Shown here: positions 22,461-34,600 of the stretch, piece by piece
How positions within the stretch are numbered: position 1 is the first letter of the stretch
Layout of the letters: each line of letters begins with the position of its first letter
The notes under the pieces: model-generated
Database searches by the model: none
Seen by the model: the letters and a program-made list of their open reading frames with translations, nothing else
Told to the model about the DNA's origin: nothing
DNA from: Coffea arabica
Taxonomy: Eukaryota; Streptophyta; Magnoliopsida; Gentianales; Rubiaceae
Assembly (NCBI RefSeq): GCF_036785885.1
Contig: NC_092323.1
Location: 16,810,501 to 16,874,500, forward strand
Direction of reading: 5' to 3'
DNA: 64,000 bases
Position numbers and translations under genes: made by a program

Positions 22461-24160
22461 AATTGAATATTACCCTATTAGCACGTTTTTGCACAAATTT
22501 GATTCATTCTAAAACATAAAGAGAGAGGCTTCTGCAGTTCTTGGCATTTTTGGTTGGTAAAAATTGTCACTACAGAAATAAGCATTCATGTGAAATTGAT
22601 CAGTTCAGATGATGGGAGTACATAAATGATTACAACTCATAATTAGTTACAGATTTTAGAAAGATCATTGGTTTAATTTTAAGTCCATCACCAAAACATC
22701 TCCTCTTTACTCTTTTACAACTTGTAGGTGCATGTTGAACCGGCATTCTATCGCCAAACATAGCAGCTTTAGACATCTTTTACCCGAGGTCTCTTTACCC
22801 CAAGTCACAGGGAAGTCTTCTTCTGCCTATAAATGATGGCTAATTCATCACCTATTAAGATAATTGAGCATTCTTAATTAACAACATTGTTAGAAAAATA
22901 ACTACAAGTGTGGCTTTGACGAGAATAGATTCACTTTTCTTGAGGAAATTTAACCCCACTACATTACTATCGGATTTGCCACAATTCCCTCTAGGAATTG
23001 TAAAGCTGAACTAGAGTTTCCCTACAGCAAAATAAAGAAACTCTCTCCAAAACAATTTAGAGAATTTGTATCTTCATTAGTAGAGAAGAAGAATGAAAAG
23101 TAGTAAAAAAATAACTAACATTTTCAAATGAATGTACACTTCCTAAAAAGTAGTACTGTTTCGTTTTAGACGCAACTTTAATATTCAACTAACATAATTG
23201 TTAATCGAAACAAAATTTCACGTGCCAATCATCTGACTTTTAAGCAAATACAAGTGAAATTTTAAAATTTCCCTCTATAATTTTTCACCGTCCAAATTTA
23301 TGTAAAATGGTGTGTAAACTTCTATAAATCTTTATTGTTTTACAATCTTTCTTTTCAATTTGAATTCATCACTTACAGCGTTTCTCAACTAATGATTTTC
23401 TATTACACTCTTATTACACTATCCGTTTCAATGACACGTCCCGTGCAATAATGGATAAGCATTCAAGTTTTGAAATTGTATAACGTAGCGCAACATAAAA
23501 ATGTGTAATAGGAATCCTCCCCCCCCCCCCCCCTCCCCCAACCCACCCCTTGCCTCCCCAGAGTGCAGCTCAACGCGTGTCTGACCTGGTCAGCTCTGTA
23601 AACTTTGCTTTTACATGCATATCACTATATGGAAGCGGATGCTAGTAAATCAACTCGGAAACACTGAAACAGCCAAAAAGCAAATTGTATGTACTGAAAC
23701 TAATACCTCAGTCCACAATGTCATGAAATCGCACACAGAAAGTCCCCCATTCGAAGCTGGGGTAGATAACTATTGCATCTTAACACAATAATATGTAAAA
23801 ACAAAAGAAGGGCTTACATAAATTTCACAATAACATGTAATGAACATTCAAAGCAGAAAACCCAACACAAAAAATTTCAAGTTGACTCTTTTGCAAACAT
23901 TGTTTAACAGGAAAATACATTAAAGCACTATTAGAGGCCCTATTGTCTCCATCCGTAACTAATTACAAATTCAAACACTCAGTCCCTGTGTAGTTGCTGC
24001 TGCCGCTGCTTTTTTCTTGCACCTGTATAGCTGGTTCATTATCAGCCATTAAGACTACTATGGAACTCGATGTACATACTCAAAATGAAATGGCAGTGAC
24101 AATAATAAGTCAATATTTGACAAAGCAAGATAACAACCTTAACTCAAGTTTGATTGATAA
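22461..24160. other. Intergenic region
   Basis: No gene found. A C homopolymer tract at about 23518-23533, followed by further C-rich sequence, is the only unusual stretch. The rest is AT-rich and of low complexity. Confidence 0.4.
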
Positions 24161-24340
24161 TATTGGCATGGTATTCATGTCAGGTAAGAGAAAATTCAAT
24201 GCTAGTCCTACCCATTGTGACAGCCGTCCTTCTATGTTTAGTTAAGAAGCTACAAACTTGAATTTTAATATATTTCTAACATAAAGATCAAGCCACCTCT
24301 GGGGATATATTTTTCTCCCACTTTCTACATATATAGGTCA
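24161..24340 (+). repeat. Dispersed repeat, copy 1 (second copy at 52583-52770)
   Basis: About 180 bp running from tattggcatggtattcat to catatataggtca, closely matched in direct orientation at 52583-52770 except for a small insertion in the second copy. No protein or terminal repeat was recognised, so the source element is unknown. Confidence 0.75.
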
Positions 24341-25640
24341 GCAAAAACTTTTAATGAATGCCGTCCGAAAATTTGAATCTGTCAAGTCTGGCCTTTCTAC
24401 AAGCTATGAGCAGCAGTGCAAGTGCTATTTCACTTGGTTATCTCTACACCATGGCTCAGTTCCTTCCAAAAGCTGAACTCTTTGGTGAAACAGGTGCACA
24501 CCTGTAGCTCTCAAAGTCCTCATCGAATCCCATGACTGCCAGATATTGCACGATTCAGCTCTCAAAGTCACAACTACCAACTCTGCCTGGTATTGTCACA
24601 TCAGTTTTGTTCTGATTAACAGTCTTGATTGATAATACCCTGCATATTAAAGTCCCCAAATAGATATGGTAAAATGAAATTACACATTAAAGTTCTGGAA
24701 AAATTACCTTGAGGTTCAGGTGCAGTTGCCAAATTGACATTTCCCTTCAGAAGGAATAAAAATTGAAACAAGAAATAAAAAATAAGAATAAAAGAATAAC
24801 TGACAACTAGATTAAAGATTATATTAGACAACGCAGCCACAATTACGGAAAGAGAGAAAAGTTGAAGGATCAGAGAAGAAAAAAGGAGAGACTGATAACG
24901 AAACTAGATCAAATCTATGCGTATCAGGACTAGATAGAAATGGTTGCATGCACGTGGACTCATCTCTTGTCGCATATAAAACCCCTGGTCGGCTACTGAC
25001 TGACTTCTTGGCTAGCTTCAAAGGAGACCATAGTATTTTACCTTAAGGAGAATTAAGGAAAACATACAGAAAGCCATTTGGTTTATCGAAAGTGAAGATC
25101 ATTAATCTTTAAAGGATTCTAATGTAACTCTAAGAACCAGTCATAAGTTGAAACAGATACTAAAAGACTATAAATTTAAAAGTCTATGTGCAAAAACAAA
25201 CAGATAACCAAGAATTTTTTTCCACTTTTCTAGCAAAATCCAACAAAAATAGACGTTGATATAAGAATGGTTCTCAAGTATCAAGCTCCTGGTTAGGCCA
25301 ATAAATGTGTAAATTTCCATTGAAACTTAAGACAAGGAAAAAGACCTCCAATTAAATGAAAAGGTGATAGTTATCAATAGAAGAGAGGTTTGTTATGAAA
25401 CATTGACAGCATACATATGGCTTCAGAAAAACATAACAGTAATAAGAAACATGTTAAGATAAAGTTGACATTGTGTTTTGGCATTACATCTTCATAAGAC
25501 ATGAACTGTGTTTTCAGCCACATGGTCCTAATTGAAATTTAAAACATCCAGAACAATTGACCACAAACATTCGGCGGGGAAACAGGCACCACAGAGCTAG
25601 CGGATACAAATGTCCAGAAACTTACCAAAGGATTCACACA
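24341..25640. other. 3' flank of FTSHi4 and intergenic DNA
   Basis: The right part must include the FTSHi4 3' untranslated region. Minus-strand open stretches at 24616-24840 and 24824-25021 show no motif. A TAA at 25641-25643 closes FTSHi4, and no extra coding exon was recognised further left. Confidence 0.35.
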
Positions 25641-28600
25641 TTACAGGAAATGGCTGGCCATTAAAAGTTGAGGCTCTTGTTTATCTTCTTCTTCTTTGAT
25701 TTCCATAGAGGCTTCTGCCCTTATTTCATTGACCCTTCTATCCCAAATTCCATCAATCAATTTCCACGTCTCATCACTGATGATTTGTGTCTGTTTCAAA
25801 AGCATAACGTAACACTATCACTAACCATAAAGGCTAATTATATGGTAACATAGGGTAACCATACCAACCTCCATTGGCCTCGGAGCACCAAAAGTTGAAA
25901 ATCCAACATTTCCAGGAGCAAAAGTGACTCTCCCTGGAAGAGAAACACCGTGGATGCCCCATCGTCCTGCGTAGATAAGGGCTCCATGCTCATCTACTGG
26001 TCTAACAGTTGGCTGGACCTCAAGATTTAGAAATTCAACTAGTAAGAATAACACAGGAACCATATAATCTCATGCCAATATCACTAGTAGCAAACTCATA
26101 TGGATAGCTTGGTTTGAACTATATAACCCTTCAATGAAACATAAGCCAAACAAAATCTTAATAGTAAGCTCTAGACTGCATCCCAAAGCAACTTTGTCCA
26201 CAAAGCAGGCTAACATGTCCTTGTGAAATAAATGGAGTAAAACCCATAATATCAACTATATCATCAATCTTTAGATTTTCTCTGACATTACGCCTCAGGC
26301 ACCATTTTAAGATGGCAGATATGCACAGACAGAACTCTTAATATCATTATTGTTTTTCCAACTTACCATGAGGTAGTAAAGCAAAAAAGTGATTCCAATT
26401 CCCATTTAAACATAAAGGTATAGATTTAAAAAAATATAGAGTAACATCTGCTGTGAACTATTTTTGCAGTAATTAGGTGGTGGAAGAGAAGAAGTGTAAT
26501 ACGTGGTCATGAAACTACTACATGCTTACTTCTGGTGGAAGGGGGCCAATGGATTGCAAAAGCCTACAGACCACCTTCTCTTTCCCGCCCAAATGGGAGA
26601 GGTTGCAAGAAGAACAGCAGTGAATTGGTCACATTGACCCTCATTTGACTTCAAAACAAATCTAAGACAACAGGATGCAGGTCATAATATTCATTGAAGG
26701 TTTTCCTTTAGTAACTCTTTCTGCTCTCGCTTCCCCTACCCTTTTGTATACTAAAAAATGATGAGGTAAATCACATGTATTTCACCTACATGACGATTTC
26801 TCTCCCCTTTCACCTCCTAGTCAGCTTCCACATGTTTTTTGTTAAAGTGCACAATTCCAATAATGTCAGAATATGCATAGCCCGAATAGACCTTTGACAA
26901 AAGAGGCTAAAGGGGTAATGCTAAATATTCTAGGATTAGATCATAAGTAGTTTCCTGTTAAACATCACACAGCATCTCCAAGTTTAAAATCACTGATCAT
27001 GAAACTGATACAGAAAGCATAAACAGCATGAATACTATTACTAATCTCATAGAATAACACTTCAACCTTGACCTAGTACGTTTATGCTACAGTTTGATTA
27101 TGGATGTAATATAAAAATGAATTTCCAACTCTTACCTCCCTAATATCCATCACTGGAAGTAGATTTTTTGAAGATAGTATATAATAAAAAGCATCTGAAC
27201 CCATTTTAGCTAAATCTACCAAATTATACATCATCATCAATGACTCATTTGTTGCACATAGTGCCCGATACATAGCTGAAGGAACTTCACTTGCACCTAT
27301 AATGATATAATCAAACACTCAACTGCTAGTACCCTTTAGTTCCATGATTTTGGTGCCTGTTAGAAGAATATCAGTATTCTTGTAGATAATAAATTAGTAA
27401 GGGTATTCTTGTAAATAGTTGGTTAGGTTTGTACTCCTATAAATACTAGTTTTCCTCCCAAAATACCTATTAACATCGTATCAGAGCTAAAGTCCTAGGG
27501 TTAGAATTAAACATCTAGCAAAGCACTGTTCATCGCGGCACTGTTCACGCGCACCGTACTGTTCACGCCGTTACTGTTCACGGCGCATGGTTCACGCGGC
27601 ACTGTTCGTCTCGAGTTTTGACCCTTTCTTTGGTTTGAAGTGCTATTCGCTATGGCTGAAAGTTTATCAAAAGGTACTGTGACGTCCACTAATATTATAT
27701 CAATGGTGATGCCTCAAATCACAAATTGGAAGTTGAATGACACCAATTATCAACAGTGGTCCAAAGCCGTTAAGATTTATCTAACAGGCTTAGGAAAGCA
27801 ACGATATTTGACAGATGACTCTCCTACGGAGGACAACAAGAGACTAATGTGGATTCAAGAGGATGCTCAAATTCTTGAAACAATATGGAATTCTATGGAG
27901 CCACGAATTGCTTACATGTGTTCTCATTGTGAGACAACAAAAGAAGTTTGGGATTATGTCTGGTTATTATATTACAGTAATCTCTCACGGATGTATGCTA
28001 TTTCTTTGGAGTATTTTCAGTTGCAACAAGATAACAAGACAGTAACTGAATACTTTGCTGATCTTAAGCGAGTCTCAGAAGAATTAAATGCTATAATGCC
28101 TCTCTCAAGTGATATTACGGTGATGCAAAGGCAAAGAGAACAAATGCTTGTGCTCAAATTCTTAGCTGGTCTCAAGCCAGAATTTGAACCAATCAAATTT
28201 CAAATTTTAGCAGGTGAACAATTACCATCCTTTGCAGAGGCGTATGCTCGGGTCTTACGTTCTGCATCTAAGGACAACGCACAGGGTGACGGTGCTCTAA
28301 TTAATGACAAATCTGCTTTAATTACTAACAACAATCGGATAGAGCAACTTAATTTTGGACGTGGCTCTCGTGGAGGAAGAAGTAGAGGAGGTCGTGGGGG
28401 TCGTGGAGGTCGAGACACCCGTGAATGCAATCATTGTGGTTTAAAGAATCACACTCGTGATACTTGTTGGGATTTAAATGGAAAACCACCTCGGTTTGTT
28501 AATACGGTTACCACTGACCAAGCTGAATCAAGTTCTTCAGCACAAGGGTCCCAGAAGACTTTTACCATATCTGAGAAAGATTATGTCAAATTTCTGCAGT

Positions 28601-31600
28601 ACCAAATTGCAAATCACGCATCTCTTCCTTCTACTTCTTTAGCACAAAAAGATAATGCTATGGCTTGTCTCTCCACATCATCTAATTTTGACTCATGGAT
28701 CATTGATTCCGGAACTACTGATCATATATCAGGTACCTCTAAAAATTTTTCTAATTTTCAAAAGTCTACTTCCTTCCCTCATGTTACTTTAGCTGATGAA
28801 TCTACAACTAAAGTTAAAGGACTAGGCACTGTAGAAATTAACTCATCTCTTCCGCTGCCTTCTGTTCTTTACGTACCCAATTTGCCTTTTAATCTAATGT
28901 CCGTTAGTAAGCTTGCTAAATTTCTACAGTGTTCAGTTACTTTTTCTCCTAATTTTGTTGTCAATTCAGGATTTGAAGACAAAGAGGACGATTGGTGGAG
29001 GACATGAGCATAATGGTCTTTATTTTCTCAACTCTAATGGTCCGATTGTGTGCCCTGCTACTGTTTCTCCTCTTGAAATTCACTGTCGTTTGGGTCATCC
29101 GTCTCTACAAAATTTGAAGAAGTTGGTTCCTACCTTGAGTCAGTTGTCTTCATTAAAATGCGAGTCTTGTCAATTAGGAAAGCATCATCGTGTTTCTTTT
29201 GCCCCTAGAGTCAATAAACGGGTTTCGGAACCCTTTTTGTTAGTTCATTCTGATGTTTGGGGTCCTAGTCGAGTCACTTCAAAATTAGGTTTTAAATATT
29301 TTGTAATCTTTGTTGATGATTTTTCCAGAGTTAAATGGCTTTATTTAATGAAGAATCGTTCAAAACTATATTCCATTTTTTATGCATTTGTTACAGAAAT
29401 AAAGAATCAATTTGGTGTGCCTGTATGTATACTTCGCAGTGATAATGCGAAAGAATATTTTTCCACTCCTTTTGATACCTTTATGACTAAATCCGATATT
29501 CTTCATCAGTCCTCTTGTCCTCACACTCCACAACAGAATAGAGTTGCTGAAAGAAAAATTGGACATTTAATCGAAATTGCTCGGACACTTTTGTAGCACA
29601 TGAATGTGCCCAAACAATTTTGGAGTGATGCAGTTTTAACTGCATGTTATTTAATTAATCGCATGCCCTCCAATATTCTTGGAGGCCAATTACCTCACTC
29701 CATTCTTTTCCTCATGACCCTATATTTAAATTACCTCCTCGTATTTTTAGGTGTGTGTGTTTTGTTCATCAGCTTGCTCCAAAGGTAGATAAATTAGATT
29801 TTCGTGCCATTAAGTGTATTTTCTTAGTATACGCACGAGCACAAAAGGGGTATAGATGTTACAGTCAAGTTTTAAATCGTTTTTTCACTTGTGCTGATGT
29901 TACTTTCTTTGAATTCACTCCTTATTTTATGAAGCAAGGTATGTTTTATGAGTTAGACCAGTGTTCCCCTTTTCCTTCTCTTGTTTTGCCAGTCCCTTCA
30001 TCTTTATTACCTGAGTTATCTAGTTCACCAGATTCCACAACTCGATTATCTCGTCCTAATCTTCAAGTTTATTCTCGTCGTTCCATGGTTGAGAAAGCTC
30101 TTGATATGCTACGCACTTCACCAATTAACTCTCAATCTTCAAATCTAGGTATGACGCCCTCCTGTGAGTCAGATTTTTCTATTGCTTTACGTAAAGGTAA
30201 GAGACATTGTACTTCTCATCCTATTTCTAATTTTGTCTCTTATTCTCGTCTCTCTCTGTCATATTTTTCTTTTGTTGCTTCCCTTGATTCTGTATCCATT
30301 CCTAAGTCTATTACCCATGCTTTCAATGATCCTGGTTGGAGATTAGCTATGCAAGAAGAGATGCTTGCTTTGGAGAAAAATGGTACTTGAAATCTTGTTC
30401 CTCTTCCTTCCGGTAAGCCGGTTGTTGGTTGTAAATGGGTGTACACTATAAAAGTACAACCTAATGGTTTTATTGATAGATTGAAGGCTCGTCTAGTAGC
30501 TAAAGGATTTGCTCAGGTGTATGGAATCGACTACTTCGAAACATTTTCTCCTGTTGCAAAGATAACCTCTGTTCGTCTTCTTATCTCTTTGGCAGCAACT
30601 TATAATTGGCCATTGCATCAGTTGGATGTGAAAAATGCATTTCTGCATGGAGATTTGGAAGAAGAGATATATGTGGAACAACCTCCTGGATTTGTTGTTC
30701 AGGGGAAAAATCCACGGTTGGTTTGTCGTTTGAAAAAATCCTTATATGGATTGAAACAGTTTTCGAGGGCTTGGTTTGGCCAGTTTAGTAGTGTTGTCAT
30801 GGAGTTCGGTCTGACAAGATGTGAAGTAGATCACTCTGTATTTTATCGGCATTCTAATGCTGGTAAAATTTTATTAGTTGTTTATGTGGATGATATTGTG
30901 ATTACAGGTGATGATGTTGTGGGGATCCAGAAACTTAAATCCAATCTGCAGGCAAACTTTCAGACAAAGGATTTAGGTCATCTACAGTATTTTCTGGGTA
31001 TTGAGGTAGTTCGGTCTAAATATAGGATTTATTTATGTCAAAGGAAATATGTACTCGATATGTTGAATGAAGTTGAGATGTTAGGTTGCCGACCTGTGGA
31101 TACTCCTATGGATCCCAATGTGAAATTAGTAGGAGATCAAGGTGCATTACTTGATGATCCTAGGCAATATCGAAGACTTGTGGGTAAATTAAATTATCTC
31201 ACTGTAACGAGACCTGACATTTCATTTGCAGTGTGTTGCGAGTCAATTTCTTGATACCCCTCGTACTAGTCATTGGGATGCTGTTATACGGATTCTCAGG
31301 TATCTTAAGAGTACTCCTGGAAAAGGGTTGCTGTATCAAAATCATGGACACACTGATATTGAAAGATATAGTGATGCAGATTGGGCTGATTCTGCCTCAG
31401 ATCGAATCGACCACAGGATATTGTGTGTTTGTTGGTGGTAATTTAGTGTCGTGGAAAAGTAAGAAGCAAACAGTTGTCTCCAGATCAAGTGCAAAATCTG
31501 AATACCGCGCTATGGCTCACACTGTGTGTGAGTTGGTTTGGTTGAAGAGTATGTTACTTGAAATTGGGTTTGAGCATAAACAGTCTATGAATTTAATGTG

Positions 31601-34600
31601 CGATAATCAGGCTGCTGTCCATATTGCGTCTAATCTAGTGTTTCATGAAAGGACAAAACATATTGAAATTGATTGTCACTTCATTCGAGAGAAATTGCTT
31701 GACGGAGTCATCAAGACATCTCATGTACCGTCTGTAGATCAATTGGCTGATTTATTTACCAAAAGTCTAGGGGGTTCTAGGGTGAAATACATTAGTAACA
31801 AGTTAGGTGCTTATGATATATATGCTCCAACTTGAGGTGGAGTGTTAGAAGAATATCAGTATTCTTGTAGATAATAAATTAGTAAGGGTATTCTTATAAA
31901 TAGTTGGTTAGATTTGTACTCCTATAAATACTAGTTAGTCACTCATAATACTGTGACTAGATGTTTTCCTCCCAAAATACCTGTTAACAGTGCCCAACAT
32001 TTAAATCATTTCATCATGATTGTTAACTAAAAAGACGGAAGACAGCAAACCGTATTATGTACTTCAGCAATCATGATATCCTTACCAGTGTTCTTGGCTT
32101 GGATATTTACTGCATATGGTGATAAATGAGGTTATTCACAGTGACAGTCATCCTATTCACTATGCCTGTGCACTTCAGTAAATTCGACATGTTTTTAGAT
32201 TGCAAATAAAGGTTCCTATTAATTTAAATGTTTCTGCTGTCTGCAACCAGAAAAAGTCGTGGTTTCAAACTAAGATGATCTCAGATAACACCCCCCCCCC
32301 CCACCCGGGGGGGACATATTTGGGATTGAAACCATCATCATTTTTGCATTAATTTAAAATTGCCTGCCAGCCAAACACGTCTATAAAAAAGCCCTGCATT
32401 CAAATCCTTCCCTAATCCTGCATTCATGATCTAAAGAAAAAGGCCAATTTGACAATCAGATATGCATTGCATCTGCAAATAACTGGAAAGAATTTGCCAG
32501 GATCCAACTACATGTAAGAAGTGAAACGAGCAAAATAGCCAGCAGCTCAGTAACTAGCTGTGGTAACGGTTGGGCCAACTCAACCCAATTATCTCCACAC
32601 CAAAAGTCAGATCAGTGAGGACTACCTTATCACTTTGAAACCTAAAAGATTGTGGTCGAATGAGTACTAGTTGGCTTATAAATGACACCAACAGCATTCA
32701 GTTTCTCACTTCATCAATGTTTTCTAAATCTATTGCCACAAACAGTGCTAATATATTACCTAATACCCAGAAAAAGGATCATGCAAAACCAATTCTCAGA
32801 CAAAATCTTTAAGAGTAATAGAAGACGATAAAAGAAGGAAGCCGTAAACATTCAAATTTGACAAATTACCTGAGGTATGCGTGGAGAGCTTTTGTATATT
32901 CTCCATATTTCATCAGCTTTTATCTCTCCTTTCTCAAGTAAAATATCTGCTCAAGACAGAAGGTTGAAGTGGAACAGCAGTGAGCGGCTACAACCGTTGG
33001 TAGCAGTTACAATCTTCACATCTAAAGAAGTGTAATCTGAGAAAGAAGACTTGACATGAAAGATTAATACAAACCTGTTATACTTTCAACAGCAAAATGG
33101 TTTTCTCTTAGCACAGATGAGCATGACTCTACGGCAAAGCGCATGTACTCTTCTCTAAGTGCTTCAAGTTTGGCAGCAAGCTGGAAATGAAGCTTGGCAT
33201 ACTTAATACCACAAAGTATCTATATCTAATGCAAATAATAACATGAGTGGAATAATTGGTAATCAAAATTTATTGAGACACTATTCATATGCTTTACATT
33301 AGGCACAAGATCATTCTGGTATCTGTAGTAAGCCTTCCCAAAAGCAGTCATTCCAGTCTGCAGAATCAGAAATTCTGAAAGCCTCGAAGCTTCTACAGTT
33401 GACTTGGCAGAAATCCAACAAAGATTGTCTACTCCAAACATCTCTTCCTCAATAACTCTAGCTGCAAAAGTATGCCATTAGCAAATCACATGCTATTTTT
33501 CTGTCTGCCTTCACCAATTTTGAGGACTAAAGAAACCTTATGGAGATCATGAACACTGTATCAACATCAGAATCAGCAAGAAAGTCCATTAAAGCTTTAC
33601 GACTTTCTATTATATAGAGTTTTACCTTTATGCTCATCAAATACTCTAGTCCTATAGTCCGGTGGTATGTCACAAGCAACTTAAATATAGAACCCCTTAA
33701 GGAGGGCTAACAGACATATTGAGTAAAAAACAAGTAAACTAAAACAAAGGGATGTAAAGAAGGGCACAGATACCCATCGCAAAAAGTAATCATCAAGATA
33801 AAACCTGCTCAATTTATTTTATTTCTTTTTTTTTTTTTTTTGAGGAGGGGAGGATGAAATGTTGGGGTTTGCTATCATTCAACTTTAACATGATTGGTTC
33901 TACAAAAGAATTATATCCATACAGAAGCACCACTAAAAAGAATTGCAGTGAGACACAGAGAGACTAAATCCTATTATAGTCCTATAGACAAAACAAGACA
34001 GTGCCAAGACAATTACCCATGTGACTTCCTACACCTTAGACAGAAGAAGAAAATTAACAGGGACCGCAACCGCAAGCCAAAAGCATAGGATGTGCTACGG
34101 TCCTAAGAGACATAGATGATTTTGCTACTGCTTAAATCACAAAGACATCAGTGGAGAGCCCAATTGCAGCAAAACTACAATCATCTGAATATCCATTGAC
34201 TTGTGGCATAAGAAACATAGATATATAACTACACAAAAAGAAGACATAGGCATTAAAGAAAGAAACTTTGTCACTCACGAGCACATGCACGCACTATGGA
34301 GTTCACGTAATCTCCTTTTCTTTTAAAAACCCTGCCTGGGGTTTCCACATAGTGCATATTCGGTCGACTACGGATAGAATTTATATCTGTCTACAAATAT
34401 CAAACAAATAGTTTAAGTTTATCATCCCAGCTCTGCAAGAAGAATGACAACTTATAAACATATACTAAAAAACCTCGGTGAAAGGCCGATAAGGATCTGG
34501 GAAGGAGCAAGCAAGAACAGCAACAGCAGCTTCTCGATATGCCAATCTTAGTTTCAATTCCTTAGGAACTTCTGTGCTATCTTCTTGGCCAGTTTCAAAT

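Larger units (their letters stand above)
27358..31989 (+). mobile_element. Ty1/copia LTR retrotransposon in FTSHi4 intron 14
   Basis: Complete but defective 4.63-kb element with LTRs at 27358-27475 (118 bp) and 31843-31989 (147 bp), flanked by the 5-bp duplication gtgcc (27353-27357, 31990-31994). A primer-binding site tcgtatcagagc (27476-27487) matches the initiator tRNA-Met type with one mismatch, and a polypurine tract gaggtggag lies at 31834-31842. Domain order gag, protease, integrase, reverse transcriptase, RNase H defines copia. It is inserted in antisense orientation to the host gene. At least six stops or frameshifts disrupt the polyprotein. Confidence 0.95.

Noticed and set aside
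23518..23533. C homopolymer tract
   Set aside because: Could be biological or a sequencing or assembly artefact; it carries no gene or element structure.
24616..25021. Minus-strand open frames considered as a C-terminal extension of FTSHi4
   Set aside because: Exon 16 ends in a stop at 25641-25643, giving 859 aa, close to the recalled family length. These frames show no recognisable homology.
27082..27318. Minus-strand open frame next to the copia insertion, considered as an extra FTSHi4 exon
   Set aside because: Exons 14 and 15 join in phase without it, no FtsH-like sequence is present, and the protein length already fits the family.
32290..32312. C run followed by a G run in FTSHi4 intron 14
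   Set aside because: Looks like a hairpin, but homopolymers of this kind are prone to sequence error and no function can be supported.
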